A stretch of 64,000 nucleotides of DNA, from NCBI RefSeq assembly GCF_026212465.1, contig NC_080062.1:10196238-10260237 (forward strand). The letters are read 5' to 3'. The DNA comes from Amaranthus tricolor. Taxonomy: Eukaryota > Streptophyta > Magnoliopsida > Caryophyllales > Amaranthaceae. A program made the position numbers and the translations under genes. The notes beneath the pieces were generated by a model, which saw nothing but the letters and a program-made list of their open reading frames with translations, did no database searches and was not told the DNA's origin. Within the stretch, counting starts at the first letter, position 1, and every line of letters starts with the position of its first letter. Below are positions 49,552-61,273 of this stretch, piece by piece.

Positions 49552-52500
49552 TCAGATGTAGTATACCATTCCTACTTCAATTAGTGATGTATGTGGAATT
49601 CCGAGTGCGACTGCTGGTCGTTGACAGTTCTGCCTTAGGAACCTGTATATCAAGTTTATGGCAAATTTCTTAAGGAAAGATGATTCCTCTCTTGCTACTA
49701 CACGAGTATTACCGATCATGTACGCCACACCCATTTGCTTTGCTTCCGACAGCCTCTCGACACCCACATTCCGCTCTGGTTCTCTGAACCGAACCCTTCT
49801 CCTACCAAGAGCCACAGTACCAGCCTCCGATACTGCATCTGATTCGGTACTATGGCTCACGGAGGAACTTGGTGCCTGGATTTCACCATCTTGGGCCTCA
49901 TGTTGCAAAAACTCATCAATCCCATCCATCAGCTTCGCCTCAAAGGCATGCGAGTCTTTGCTATCCTTGTACCCGTACCTGTTTTCAGTGATATATGTCG
50001 TCTGTCAAGTTCTTTCGGGCCATTTGGTTATTAGTTATATGGCAATAATGGGAATGATGTTTTAGTCTTACTTTATATTTTCCATTACCGCCTAATAGTC
50101 TAACACGGTAACACCACATTTCTAAGGGGTAATGATTAGAAATGAATTTTATGAAGAAAAAGAATGATTAGAGTGGGGGTAGAGGTGTACAACGGGCCGG
50201 GCCAAAGCCTGTTTAAACCCAATCCACTTTGACCCGTTTTCTAAAATTCATATAAAAGTTTTTTTATTCTACTTTATGGTTCGTTGGGTCAACCCACCTA
50301 TGTGATAATATTGTTTTCGCAACCAATTTCTATAATTATACGACCCAACAGCCCGATCCATTACACCAAGCATGTTAATGGCCCAACCCGTTATTAAAGC
50401 GACCCGCTAATGACCCGTTAAAATTTGACCCAACCCTTGACCCATTAGGTCGACCCGCCCCGTTAAACACCTCTAGAGTAGGACAATCATGATTATAAAC
50501 ATTATCGATAGTTTTTTATACGAAAAATAATCGAAAGGCTGTTTAGTCACTACATGAGCCTATGTCGAAAAAAGAGATAAAATTGATACCTTACAGTACA
50601 GCGAAGAATATGAAGTTCTGGAAGACCAACCCGGCTAATCTCAAGACGCTGATGAACCGGAACTTTAGGGATAAGTAATGTTTCGATTGTAACGAAAACC
50701 ACAACTTGATGATACGCTGGGAAATTAGCGACAAAATGACTGAACATTGGGGGCACTCCAGAGGTGACATTAGAGTATATCAGACCGATTCCTGGAACCC
50801 TCAGGACACCAAGGTTCGGACCAAGACTTAAAAACCTATCCAAGGATATCCTATTTTGATTCTCAAACTCCAATTTCTTAACAGTTCCATACTTCCATAC
50901 TAACATTAGACATAATATGACAAAGGTCGACACCAGCGGTACCCAGCCTCCTTGATGAATTTTCTCCACGCAAGCCGACATATAGACAAGCTCGATTGAT
51001 CCAAAGAATAACACGAAAATGAGAGCCACAAGGGTATTCTTTTTCCACACGGTAACTATTACAAGAAACATTATGCAGGTTGTTGAAAACATTACAGAGA
51101 TCACGGCCAGCCCTGCGTTGAACAAGGGATTAGCCAATAAAACAAAGCTGATCCGAAAAACATGAATAGGGAGACGAAAGTTTACCATAAGCATTGCCTA
51201 TTTTGTCGGTGTCCCTAAAGCCCAAGGCAACAGCCAGGCATAGAAACATCAATATCCAATTGGCCTCTGGTATGTATACACGGCCATGTATATCATCGGA
51301 TGTGTGCACTATTTTTACACGTGGAAAGCATTTCAAGGCCCTGCATTGGCTTATAATCGAAAATGTCGCTGAAATTATGGCTTGACTTGCAACGACAGTT
51401 GCAAGTGTAGCGATTACGAAAACCGGCCAAAATATGGGCTCTGAACAAACCAAACAGACAAAAATAGCATGAAAAAGTATCAAATGATAAGTGATGAGAC
51501 TAGAAAGTTAAATCCATGAGCAATCATATGAACACCTCAGCAGTAAAAAATGCCATATTTTCCCCAAAAAATCATACCAGGAATTGCCTTGTAGAAGCTA
51601 CTCTCAAGATCTTTACTGTGCTTGGAAAGATAAGCAGCTTCGCCCATGTACGCAAGAACTAAACACGGATACACAAACCCAGCAAATGCGATCTGCAAAA
51701 GTAAAAATAAAAACTACTGTCATGGGAAAATGGAATTTATGCTCCGGTGATTAACCAAGTATCCCCACATCATCCATCTGTAATCCTTCGTATAATTGTT
51801 TCCGCATTAAATCTCGATGCAAATGACATGATATTCTACTAAAGTAATGAAACTTAGATTACCCTCAAAGAAAGTTGTGAGAAGTGGCCAAGGTCAGCAA
51901 ACATCGCCTCTGCGCCTGATAAGACCACAGGATGCGTTATAAAACTAGGATACCGACTACACTTGAGCAGTATAAGTCTTTCATAAAATCAGTGGTATCA
52001 GTACCTGTAATACATAGGACAACCCCACCAAGTGAACTCCACCCAACTTTTCCTGTAGCTTTAAAAAAATTGTAGATATAATGTGGCGAAACTGCACGGA
52101 TGACCCCAGGATTCCAGTGAACTATGTTGTATAACCCCACTCCACCAACACAGAGGAGCCAAGCTACAAGAATAGGAGCAAAAAGAAAGCCAACTCTGCT
52201 GGTTCCGCACTGCTGAAGCGAGAAAATCAGCAGCAAGATTATGCAGGCCACACAGACGGTGTAATCTGAGTCATAAGAATACAAGAAGATTAAAGTAAAT
52301 CAGAATGCGGCATTAGGTTGCCATTGTGTTACATGATTCGCTAATCTCCTCGCGAATCGCGAATCGAAAAAAGCGAATTATGTTCACTTGCCAACACATA
52401 ATGCCCTCGAGTTTTGACTCATGTAGTGAAGAAAAAGATAGTGTTCTCATAGAGATTAAAATTCTATATTCCTTCAAATTCTATAAAAATCATTCAAATA

Positions 52501-55112
52501 AATACTTACATTCATTCAGTTGAGGGATCTTAATTTTTAAGCCGGAGACTGCAGATAAGACTGCAAAACAACACAAGACAACAAGACATAGAAAATCATA
52601 TCTATCGTGAATTGGCAATAGCTCCAAGATCCATTAGCTTTCTAGAACATACCGGACATTGTTGGAGTGAGAATCCCATCACCAATTACCAAGCTAGTCC
52701 CCAGCAGAACCACTAGCAGCAGAACTAAACGTGAGTAATAATGCTTCTCAAAGAATTCTTTAATAGCCAAGCTGCATTTGGTCTCTTTCTTACAACTTCC
52801 ATTTTCAAATAGAGGTCGATGTGCATATCCCATTCTGGAAGGATTAAACAGCCCCATTTTGGAAGAACGACAAAGCAGTGAATATAAGGCGAAGGTTCCA
52901 CCTGAAGAAGATCAAGCATTGTCTTATTCAGGGATTATCAGTCATGAGCCTTGGACAAGAAAAAGACTTAATAAGATAGTCTAATAACCTTCTCCTTCGT
53001 CGTCTGCTGATAAAACAAAAATGATGTACTTGAGAAGAGGGATTAGGGTCAGTGTCCAGAATATCAAAGAAAGTACACCAAGAATCTCAACATCTTCTTC
53101 ATAAAGCCGTAAACTTCCAGAGAATGTACTCTTGTAAACATACATAGGGGATGTGCTTAGGTCACCGTAGACAACCCCAAAACTTTGGTAAGCAAGCAAT
53201 AATGTCCTCTGATACAATTCCTGTAAACAACCCATACGATTTTAGTTTGAACAACTAAATCAATGAAGTAAAAAGAACCAGAAAGGCTTTTGCTCAAGAT
53301 AAGGGTATTACAAACAGATTATCCTGTGCTATATTGGCATCCTATTGTAGGTGACATTTGACAAATGACAAATGACAGCCTACGCGATGAACGTAATGCT
53401 TAGACTAGACCAAGGTTATCTTTTTGTCCTCATGGCAAGTAAATATATACACCAACAAAGACCCATCTAGTCATATTCAATAGAATTAGAGCAACTTCAA
53501 TTTGATCCAAGGAAAAAGTTTTTTATAGATCTAAGTTGATAAATTGGTAAAATTGTCACCTCCCATCACCATGAGTAAGATCAAAGTCTTTGCAACCACT
53601 TTCACTACCATTCATCTAATACAAGGTCATACAGCAAAAGAATGGCAATGAAAACGAAGATAGTTACATTACAATGTTCCCACATACGCGTCCTAAATAA
53701 AGCAATTCCAATTCCAATTACATGTTTTAATTCGTCATTTTCCATCATCAAACATACCACGTCTGTTGTGACACCCCTCCATTGATTATAGACTGGCCTC
53801 ACAAACCCACATAAGCCATTTCCAACGCACATTATCATCACTTGTGCGAGAAGTTACCAAGATTTCAATCATCCTACTACACCCTAACAAACGCTCACTT
53901 AACGTGACTGTTAGAAAAATAACTCACATGTGATCCCACATCAAAGAATTGGAGCGAGGTTGACTAATATAAGTTTGATGGGCAACTCCTCCTATTACCA
54001 ATTAGTTTAAAGATGAGATCTCATTGGGTATGTGTGCAGTCAACTCTCCAATTATGTTCTTTCCAAACAAAAAAAAGACTCTCCAAATATGCGGGTCATG
54101 TCATGTACAAAACAACAACCTTATAACAAATTGCCCATAGGTTTACATTCATAAATAATATTGGGGTCAAATGAAGACAGGGATTTCATCCATCCTTGCT
54201 AAAAAAGGAAAATAGATGCATTATAGAATTGTACATCCAATAGTAGACGCGTCTACTCAATCTCTAAATAAACAGTTATTCAAAAAATACATAAGACAAG
54301 AATACCATCATTTATTCATTTTCCATTTTTGGACTTTAAATACGTTAGCAGTAATACATTTCCGTCCAAAATCCGTGACCCAAAAGCCTAAAATTCTCAA
54401 TTATTCGCCTAAATTAACTACCCTTTCTTCTCAATTCAAACATCGTCACCATAAGAAAAAAAATACTAAATAATGCAAAATATAAATAGGATTTTGCTAA
54501 TCTATACACTAATACAGGATTTAGACAATAAAATTAGTAAGAATTTGAAATTTAATTTAATTATTATATATAATTATTTTAGAAAGATATTTTCTATTAA
54601 ATTCAAATTAATTATCCAATTTATTGTGTAAATTTATTTAATAGTCGATAAATAATGTTCAACATTACATAACAGAAACATAAAGAAATCAAGAAACATA
54701 AATCAAAATAGTAAGTTCTTGAAATTCAATCCTCTATTCCATGAATTTGGATCACATGTAAATTTCTTTTTAAAGAAAAAGGTGCGAATTCAATACTATA
54801 TATGAAGATAAAGATTAAACTCATATTAAAAAAGAATTAAATATATATGAATATGATAAAAAAAAATAAATAAAGTTCATTTCCAATCAAAGAAATAATG
54901 TAAAATGACTCAAAATAAAAAAAAATGCAAATTAAAAAGTATGCATAAAACAGCACTACAACAATCCCTTTTACCCTTCGATTCTCACCGCCTATCGTCA
55001 AAGAATTGAATATGCATAACACAACATTACAACATTAAAACAATAAAAAGGAAAAGAAGAAAAAGAAAATGGAAGTACATACAAGACGAGATTGAGAAGT
55101 TGATGTATCCAT
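49552..55112 (-). CDS. Potassium transporter, HAK/KUP/KT family (10 exons, 731 aa)
   Basis: Ten exons, all with GT-AG borders, join without a break: 55112-55083, 53220-52989, 52901-52653, 52560-52510, 52265-52005, 51915-51863, 51692-51578, 51440-51186, 51112-50590 and 49978-49552. The coding total is 2196 nt. The protein carries the family's GVVYGD signature at about residues 25-30 ([13 protein letters not shown]), then [97 protein letters not shown], and a cytosolic tail ending [20 protein letters not shown]. Many membrane segments are evident. Length is near the usual 700-850. HAK/KUP/KT proteins carry K+ (often with H+) across plasma or vacuolar membranes. Exon 1 encodes only ten residues ([10 protein letters not shown]). 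Intron 9 hosts a 296-bp mobile element. No lesion seen; likely functional. The subgroup is not assigned. Confidence 0.95.
50178..50473. mobile_element. 296-bp CCG-rich element in intron 9 of the transporter
   Basis: Flanks TAGAGTGGG (50169-50177) and TAGAGTAGG (50474-50482) look like a 9-bp TSD with one difference. Ends: GGTAGAGGTGTACAACGGG on the left, and GAGGTGTTTAACGGGG on the right read inverted. The interior is rich in GACCCG/CGGGCC units. Ends and TSD length agree with the element at 4924-5900. Confidence 0.6.
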
Positions 55113-55384
55113 GGCGGTTCCAAGTGAAACAAAACTAAACCAATGCAAAACCCAGAAAATGTGGGTTACTAAGAGGTGAAGAAAAAGATGAAATGGAATA
55201 GAAAAAGAGAAGAAATAATGGGATTTTTTTCCGAGAAATGGGGGATTTTATCGTAAAAGTATTAGATCCGGAACAAAAAAAGGGTCAAACTCGAACAGGA
55301 AACATCAAATATTAATGGGTAAAATCAAGAAAGTATGAATTTGAGAGGGAAATTTGAAAAATGAGAGTAATTTGTAGTACAAGT

Positions 55385-55420
55385 TTGATTAGTGATTAGT
55401 GATTAGTGATTAGTGATTAC
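55385..55420. repeat. AGTGATT heptamer repeat upstream of the transporter
   Basis: About five tandem GATTAGT units, roughly 270-310 bp upstream of the transporter start codon on its coding side. It may lie in the promoter or 5' UTR; any regulatory role is inference. Confidence 0.85.
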
Positions 55421-55589
55421 TGTTCTCATCCAAATCAGTGGGAAAGAAAGTGTAAGAAAGTTGTGTTTTGGGCGTTTTCTCTGACGCTTTTAGTAACTAC
55501 AAAGAAAAATGATTGAATAAAGACACTTAAGAAATTCGTCGTTTTCTTTTCTAATGCGTTTACTGTAAAATCCTTCTATTAAGATTTGA

Positions 55590-55850
55590 GAATCACAAGA
55601 GTCACGGTTTTTTTTTAAACCATTTCTAATTAGATTGACTCATTATATATTTTTTAAAATATTATAATTAGATATTAAGAATGATGTAGGTAAATATTTA
55701 AAATATTGAAAGTTGACAATATGGATACAGTAAGTAAGCATTAAGGATAATACTTCATAAGTATGCATTAAGAATACGGTAAATAGGATTAATCTTTAAT
55801 GAATTGGACTTAAGATATGTCTCTCAAAGACACGGTATCTTAAGAAACTA
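55590..55850. repeat. Degenerate 23-bp-period repeat, copy A
   Basis: Imperfect units like GTAAGCATTAAGGATAATA repeated about five times between 55665 and 55790. The same unit and order recur at 57640-57850. Confidence 0.6.
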
Positions 55851-55865
55851 GCTGTTTAGAAATTA

Positions 55866-56097
55866 CTCCCTCTGTCCCCTACAACATATGTCATTTTGGT
55901 CCGTCCAATTTAATTTGCATCGTTTTTATTTTTGGACAATGAACCACTACTTACTTTTAAATTCATCCATATATTCTAACTCTATTTTAATTTCATCCAT
56001 ACAATTCATTTTCTCTCTTCATTTATTACCATTATCTACACTTTTCTTAAAAAATATCATTTTTCTTTTTGATGCAAACTATAAAGGACGGAGGGAG
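55866..56097. mobile_element. Stowaway MITE, TSD TA
   Basis: 232 bp with the canonical ends CTCCCTCTGTCCCCTAC and GGACGGAGGGAG, flanked by TA at 55864-55865 and 56098-56099. Non-coding. Stowaway elements are short non-autonomous relatives of Tc1/mariner transposons. Confidence 0.93.
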
Positions 56098-56099
56098 TA

Positions 56100-57339
56100 C
56101 TATTATGGGAATTTAGGGGTAGTAGTAGTTTGTCCATACTTTTTCAATGTACCCTTCTTTCAAGTGTATAAGTTATTGTAATCTTTCTCTTTCCAACCCT
56201 TGATTATAGTTTTTATAAGCGGAATATATTAGGTATGATGATGGCAACGACTAATTATGTCTGTTTTTATTTTAGATTTTAATAGTCTATTCTTTTTTTT
56301 TTTTTTTTTTACAGCTAGCTTTGTATGATATTGTTTTATGAAATGTACTTATTTCCCTAATCGATTATTTTAAAGTTGTAATTAATCACTTTAATATATT
56401 AAATGTATAATAATCAATCCAATAGAAAAATTCCCATTATAACACCATCTAATTTAAGAGCTTATGTTTTTTGATGTATCTCTTATTTTTAGTTTCATAA
56501 AACTTTTTTTTTCCCTTTTGATGTCTTATTCAGGTTTATGAGGTATGTTGTTTTTCAATTCTCTTCATAGTTTGATTATACTCTCATTTATTCCGCGTAT
56601 TAGTTTTATTTATCTATCTTACACTTATTGAGATAATATTTTAACACTTAATATATCCATATATGTATAATTAAAAAATTATGAAAACTTAATATTAATT
56701 AATGATCGTTGCATTAAAACTAATCAAACAAGATCGCACTTAATTAAAAATGATAAGTGAATAGTGACCATAGAGTAAATAGAGCACTTAGACAATACAT
56801 GACGGAGTACTATCAGGGATATACGTTGAATATAATGATAATAATAAAAATATAAAATAGCAATAGCTCGATGGGAGTTGTTAAGGTGCATCGCTTTAAG
56901 ATATCAATTTGTTTTATTTATTTCATTCAATTCATCCATCGGTAGTTATTTTAGTGCCTAATTTTTTTGTCAATCAAATATTAAATTTACAACATTTTGA
57001 AAACTACCTATTAAAAATGTTTTTTGTTTAAATATACCTTAAGTCACTTATTTAGTAATTTATTAATTTTTAAAAAATTGTTAAAGGTATCTCAAAACTT
57101 TTCTATGTTAAAAACTATGTGGTCAAGCCTTGGAAATCAAATTAAAGCCCCCACCATAAGCAAAATGAATTGAAATATGATTTAAGGTAGCTTCAATAAA
57201 ATCAAAATCATGAAAATTATTTTTTCACAATTTTACAACTTTTAAAATTAGTTTTGTTATCCATCTCATCTACATAATTAAACTCTCTTTAAAAATTATC
57301 CATACAATTCAATATCTTTATTCATATAGTATCATATTT
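56100..57339. other. AT-rich intergenic DNA
   Basis: No gene. Contains a T18 run at 56293-56310 and a lone GACGGAGTACTA at about 56803, probably the end of a decayed Stowaway element. Confidence 0.4.
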
Positions 57340-57595
57340 ATTAAATAAGACAGTCTTATGGTGTGACTATTCTATTGGATTGGTCCAATGTACACTTATT
57401 ATCTTTAAATCATCACTTATAACCTTAAAGTGATTATTTACTATTTTAACATCATAATTTTTTTTGGGCTTAGAGTGATCACTTAAAACCTTAAAGTAAC
57501 CACTTACAATTTTAAAGTGATTAAATAGAGAAATAGACTAATTATATGGCAGTGGGCTTATCTCACTAAAAAACAATCTCATGCAAGAATTGTTG
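57340..57595. repeat. Degenerate AAAGTGATCACTT repeat with GTCTTA/GTCTCA ends
   Basis: Same organisation as 41585-41845: end motif AGACAGTCTTATGGTGTGAC, internal units like ACCTTAAAGTGATTA, then CAATCTCATGCAAGAATTG. Confidence 0.55.
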
Positions 57596-57639
57596 AATAT
57601 TAAAATAGTATTTTTATCATTTATAAAAAACACGAATTC

Positions 57640-57850
57640 TTGTGTGATATGGTCTTTTTGAGAGAAAGAGATCATCTCTAATTGGGCCGGCCCGTTATAT
57701 ATCTTTTAGAATATTGTAAGTAGGCATTAAAAATGATATAAGTAGACATTTAAGATATTAAAAGTAAGCATTTAGGATACTATAAATAAGCATTAAGGAT
57801 AATGTAAATAAGTACGATAAATAAATATTAATCTTTCACGGGCTGAGCTT
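57640..57850. repeat. Degenerate 23-bp-period repeat, copy B
   Basis: Units such as GTAAGCATTTAGGATACTAT and AATAAGCATTAAGGATAATG, related to 55590-55850. Confidence 0.6.
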
Positions 57851-59328
57851 GAAGTACTTTTCTTAAAAAGAGTAGTTGTATAAAAATTATAATTGCTAAA
57901 ACATATATTGTTTTACTTTAGTTAATTATTACAATTAACTACTTATAAGAAACTAACTCCTAAAATAATATCTACAATCATGACAAAATAAAAAAAAATT
58001 GAGCTATTTCTGTAAGAGATCGTTTCTCACCTCTCGATGAAACGACTTCAAACAAAGAATTCATATTCTCATAGTATGCTTTAAATGGACTATTAAACTC
58101 ATGCATGAGGCATTTCTTTGGGTGAGACCGTCTTATACAACAACTTGCGAAAAACTTTACTAAAAACTTATTAAAATAGTACTTATATCCTTTTTTTCCT
58201 AAAATATGTTAATTATGTTATTTAATTATAAGTAACTACTTAAATTAGTTTAACGCTTAACTAATAACCATATTTATAGAAACAATCTCCTAAAATTACT
58301 CTAACAATATAATAGAAAAAACACTTTACTATAATGGTATATATAATAATATAACATTGTACAAAAATTAATCCTAAAATAGCACATTTATTCATTTATG
58401 ATATACTATCTCATATTCAATCCATTAATCTCATGTAATTTTTATAATTGCCGAGGAAACATTTAAATTCTTAATATCTCTAATTGTTCTTAATTAAAAA
58501 TTATAAAAAGTTATTACTAATTCTTGTATTAAGACGAATTAAATAAGATCCTACATGATCATATATTAATTTATAGATTAAAAATAAAATACAAATTGTG
58601 ATAAGTGAATAGTGACAAACTAATCAGTAGAAAGGAGGGAGTAATATTAACTCTTTTTAAAAAAAATAAAATAAAAAATTAACTCCAAAAATCAGTTCTA
58701 TAATCGATTAACCATTGTCCATGATTAAAAAAAATCCTATAATACTACATTTTGTATACAAATAGGTGTTCAATACCGTTAAACAATCACAAATTCTAAA
58801 GACTTGCTGTTAAACTATTCTTATTAATAAAAAAACAACTTTACCGCTTATTAAACCTGAATATCTATTTCATATAAAATATACTTTTTTGTTTCTTTTT
58901 TATTTGTCCATTTTACCTTTTACATGGATTTTTTTTCAAGTTTTAAGCCTTAATATTTATAAATACGCATTATCAAAAAATTATAAAAATTATATATTAA
59001 AAAACTTTACGTCAAGACAAATCTAACAAGATCTCATATGAATATATTTTTTCTTCAATATATACTTCAAAAATCTAATTTAAATTTCTCTGTCTTAAAG
59101 TGGACAAACAAACAGGAAAAGGAGTAGTATATTTATATTTGTAACATTTTGCAGATCTATTTCTCTATTCTCTAAATGTCACCATATATTTATATAGATT
59201 AAAACATTCTAATGAAAATTCAAAAATTAAATTTGATAAATACTCCATAATTTATACTTGTATCATTAAAAATTAAAAATTTTAAATATATTTTAAATTT
59301 AACTTGATAAATATAATTTATACTTTGT
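57851..59328. other. AT-rich intergenic DNA
   Basis: No gene. GAGATCGTTTCTCACCTCTC at about 58016 and GTGAGACCGTCTTATACAAC at about 58122 are further GTCTC-type motifs. AGGAGGGAGTAAT near 58635 may be a decayed Stowaway end. Confidence 0.4.
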
Positions 59329-59769
59329 ATGAGTGGCAGGGGTTCTTCCGATCGTGCTCAAAAATGTAATTCAACTAGAATCCATTGCTTTCAGAAAGAA
59401 GAGGCGAAAGTACTGTTCGAAAGGGTCCTAACACATGGGAGAAGTTCTACGGTTGTCGTTTTTCAGCCTGTAAGTTGTTCTTTTTTATGTTTTCTCCAAT
59501 TTAGGTTTTGTTAGTTTTTGATAGAAATTGACTATCTTGACTTGTTTTTTCGATTTGCAGAACGATGATTCTGGGTTTTTTGAATGGAAAAGGAACTCAA
59601 TTTTCTTAATAACCCTGTCCCTGACTATATGCTCGGAAAATCGGCAGAGCTTGAGGCATTGTGCAACTTGTTGGATGAAAAGATGAAGAATTTCAATGCA
59701 AAGAAAGATAAAATGAAGATGGCTTTGTTTATGAAGCCAAATGAAGATGTTAAGATGGAATTGGTTTAG
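59329..59769 (+). pseudogene. GRF-type zinc-finger protein fragment
   Basis: Begins MSGRGSSDRAQKCNSTRIHC. A frameshift near 59400 leads to ESTVRKGPNTWEKFYGCRFS (GRF domain core), then a GTAAGT donor at about 59470 and an AG acceptor before NDDSGFFEW at about 59560. A further one-base shift is needed to reach the C-terminal frame NFLNNPVPDYMLGKSAELEA, which ends at 59769. Plants have many small proteins with this order (GRF finger, FLN.PVPDYMLGK, coiled coil, C-terminal membrane helix), often repeat-associated. The membrane helix is missing here. Two frameshifts indicate a dead copy. Confidence 0.7.
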
Positions 59770-59801
59770 GCTTGAAATACACTCATAGTATTGAGGATAT
59801 G

Positions 59802-59973
59802 TGTAGGATATACTTTGATATTTGATAAGCTTGATAATTATTTGTTTCCTTATCTTGCGTGATAGTTTTCCTAATCCGAGAGTTACCATAATTAAGTACC
59901 TAGGGTTAACTTGTATTATATATATTGGTTTGAGATAATGAAAGAGAGGGATTCCCATATTTCAATTTTGTCA
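59802..59973 (+). repeat. Copia 5' LTR, 172 bp
   Basis: Starts TGTAGGATATACTTTG and ends CAATTTTGTCA, with TATATATATTGG as a possible TATA region. The start is inferred from pattern, because no second LTR is in the window. Confidence 0.6.
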
Positions 59974-59986
59974 TGGTATCGGAGCC
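59974..59986 (+). promoter_or_regulatory. Primer-binding site, initiator Met-tRNA
   Basis: TGGTATCGGAGCC directly after the LTR; one base differs from the gypsy PBS. Confidence 0.85.
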
Positions 59987-60030
59987 ACGTTAAACCCTAA
60001 TTTTTTTTTCAAGCATTTTTTCCAGTGAAT

Positions 60031-61273
60031 ATGGTAGACCGTGAAACACCTCCACCGCCGCCTCCTTTCCCCAAAATTGAATCCAATTCGCTATTCTACC
60101 TTGGTCCTCATGATAGGCCAGGCGATTACATTACTTCTCAACATCTCAAGCTTGATAATTTCAATGATTGGGCACATGCTATTCGAATTTCTTTATCATC
60201 CCGACATAAATACGGCTTCTTGTATGGCACAATACAGAGTTTTCAGCCGCCTGCTACCATGGAAGATTGGGTTATCGTACACTGTATGCTTGTCTCTTGG
60301 TTGATGAACACCATAGATCCCGAGGTAAAATCCATGCTATCTAATTATGATAATGCTAAGAAACTTTGGGATGATTTACATGAGCGTTTTTGTTTGGTGA
60401 ATGGCTCTCGTATACAACAATTAAAATCAGAAATCAATCGATGTGAACAAACTAAACTAATGCCGGTTGCGGTTTATTACAGTAAATTATCAGTTTTGTG
60501 GGATGAACTTGATAAATTGGAGCCTCTTATTGTGTGTGAATGTGGTAATTGCACTTGTGATTTGGGCAAAAAGCTTATTGCTAGGCGTGATGGTGATCGC
60601 CTTCAACAGTTTTTACTCGGACTGTATACCGAGTATTACTCTTCAATTCGCTCTAATCTGCTTAATCGAGACCCATTGCCATCCCTTAATCGTGCTTTTC
60701 AATCTGTTGCACAAGAAGAGCGTGTTCGTGGTCCTTATCACAGTAAGGACGAACACCAGTCTCCCTCGTCTGCACTTGGTTTTGCTGTTCGTACAGGGGC
60801 AGGAAGGGGTCGTGGTGCTTTGTCGGAAAAGCCTACGGATAGGTCTGGTAGACTGTCGTGTGATAAGTGTAAGAAATTGGGCCATGATACTTCTAGTTGT
60901 TGGAGTGACAAAATATGCAACCATTGCAAGAAGAAGGGCCATGTGGAGTCACGTTGCTTCGAGCTACATGGGTACCCCGTTAATAGAGGTCAGGGGGGGC
61001 AGCTTTCTGCTGGTCGCGGGCGTGATCAACCTCGAGCGAACGCAGCAACTTCCGGCATAGTTGGCGAGTCTGCCACTCTCCCCTCGCATCAATTGTTCAC
61101 CAGTGAACAATGGAAGGTTTTGACAAGTATGATGGGTAATTCAAAAATTTCAGAAAATCGTTTGAGTGGTAAGTTTGATTCCACCTCTTGGATTATTGAC
61201 ACCGGAGCTACACATCATGTTACTGGAGATATTTCTTGGTTATTCGACACTAAAACTTTTCATTGTCCTGTTG
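60031..61273 (+). pseudogene. Copia gag and protease N-terminus, interrupted
   Basis: ATG at 60031 (MVDRETPPPPPPFPKIESNS). Residues about 20-190 are the copia-type gag (YITSQHLKLDNFNDWAHAIR...; NTIDPEVKSMLSNYDNAKKL). Two CCHC knuckles follow: CDKCKKLGHDTSSC (about residues 277-290) and CNHCKKKGHVESRC (about 296-309). Protease starts WIIDTGATHHVTGD, with catalytic DTG at about residue 390. The frame is open up to the insertion at 61274. The product would have continued into integrase, reverse transcriptase and RNase H, as is the copia order. Confidence 0.9.

Larger units (their letters stand above)
59802..61273 (+). mobile_element. Ty1/copia element, 5' part, truncated by an LTR insertion
   Basis: 5' LTR, PBS, gag and the start of protease are present; the rest is displaced by the insertion at 61274. 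If the element is complete, the downstream part and 3' LTR lie beyond the window. The presumed 5' TSD copy is ATATG (59797-59801). Confidence 0.85.

Noticed and set aside
49658..50065. Plus-strand frames of 135 and 60 codons
   Set aside because: Antisense to transporter exon 10.
59485..59958. 157-codon minus-strand frame
   Set aside because: Antisense across the GRF pseudogene and copia LTR; no recognisable domain.
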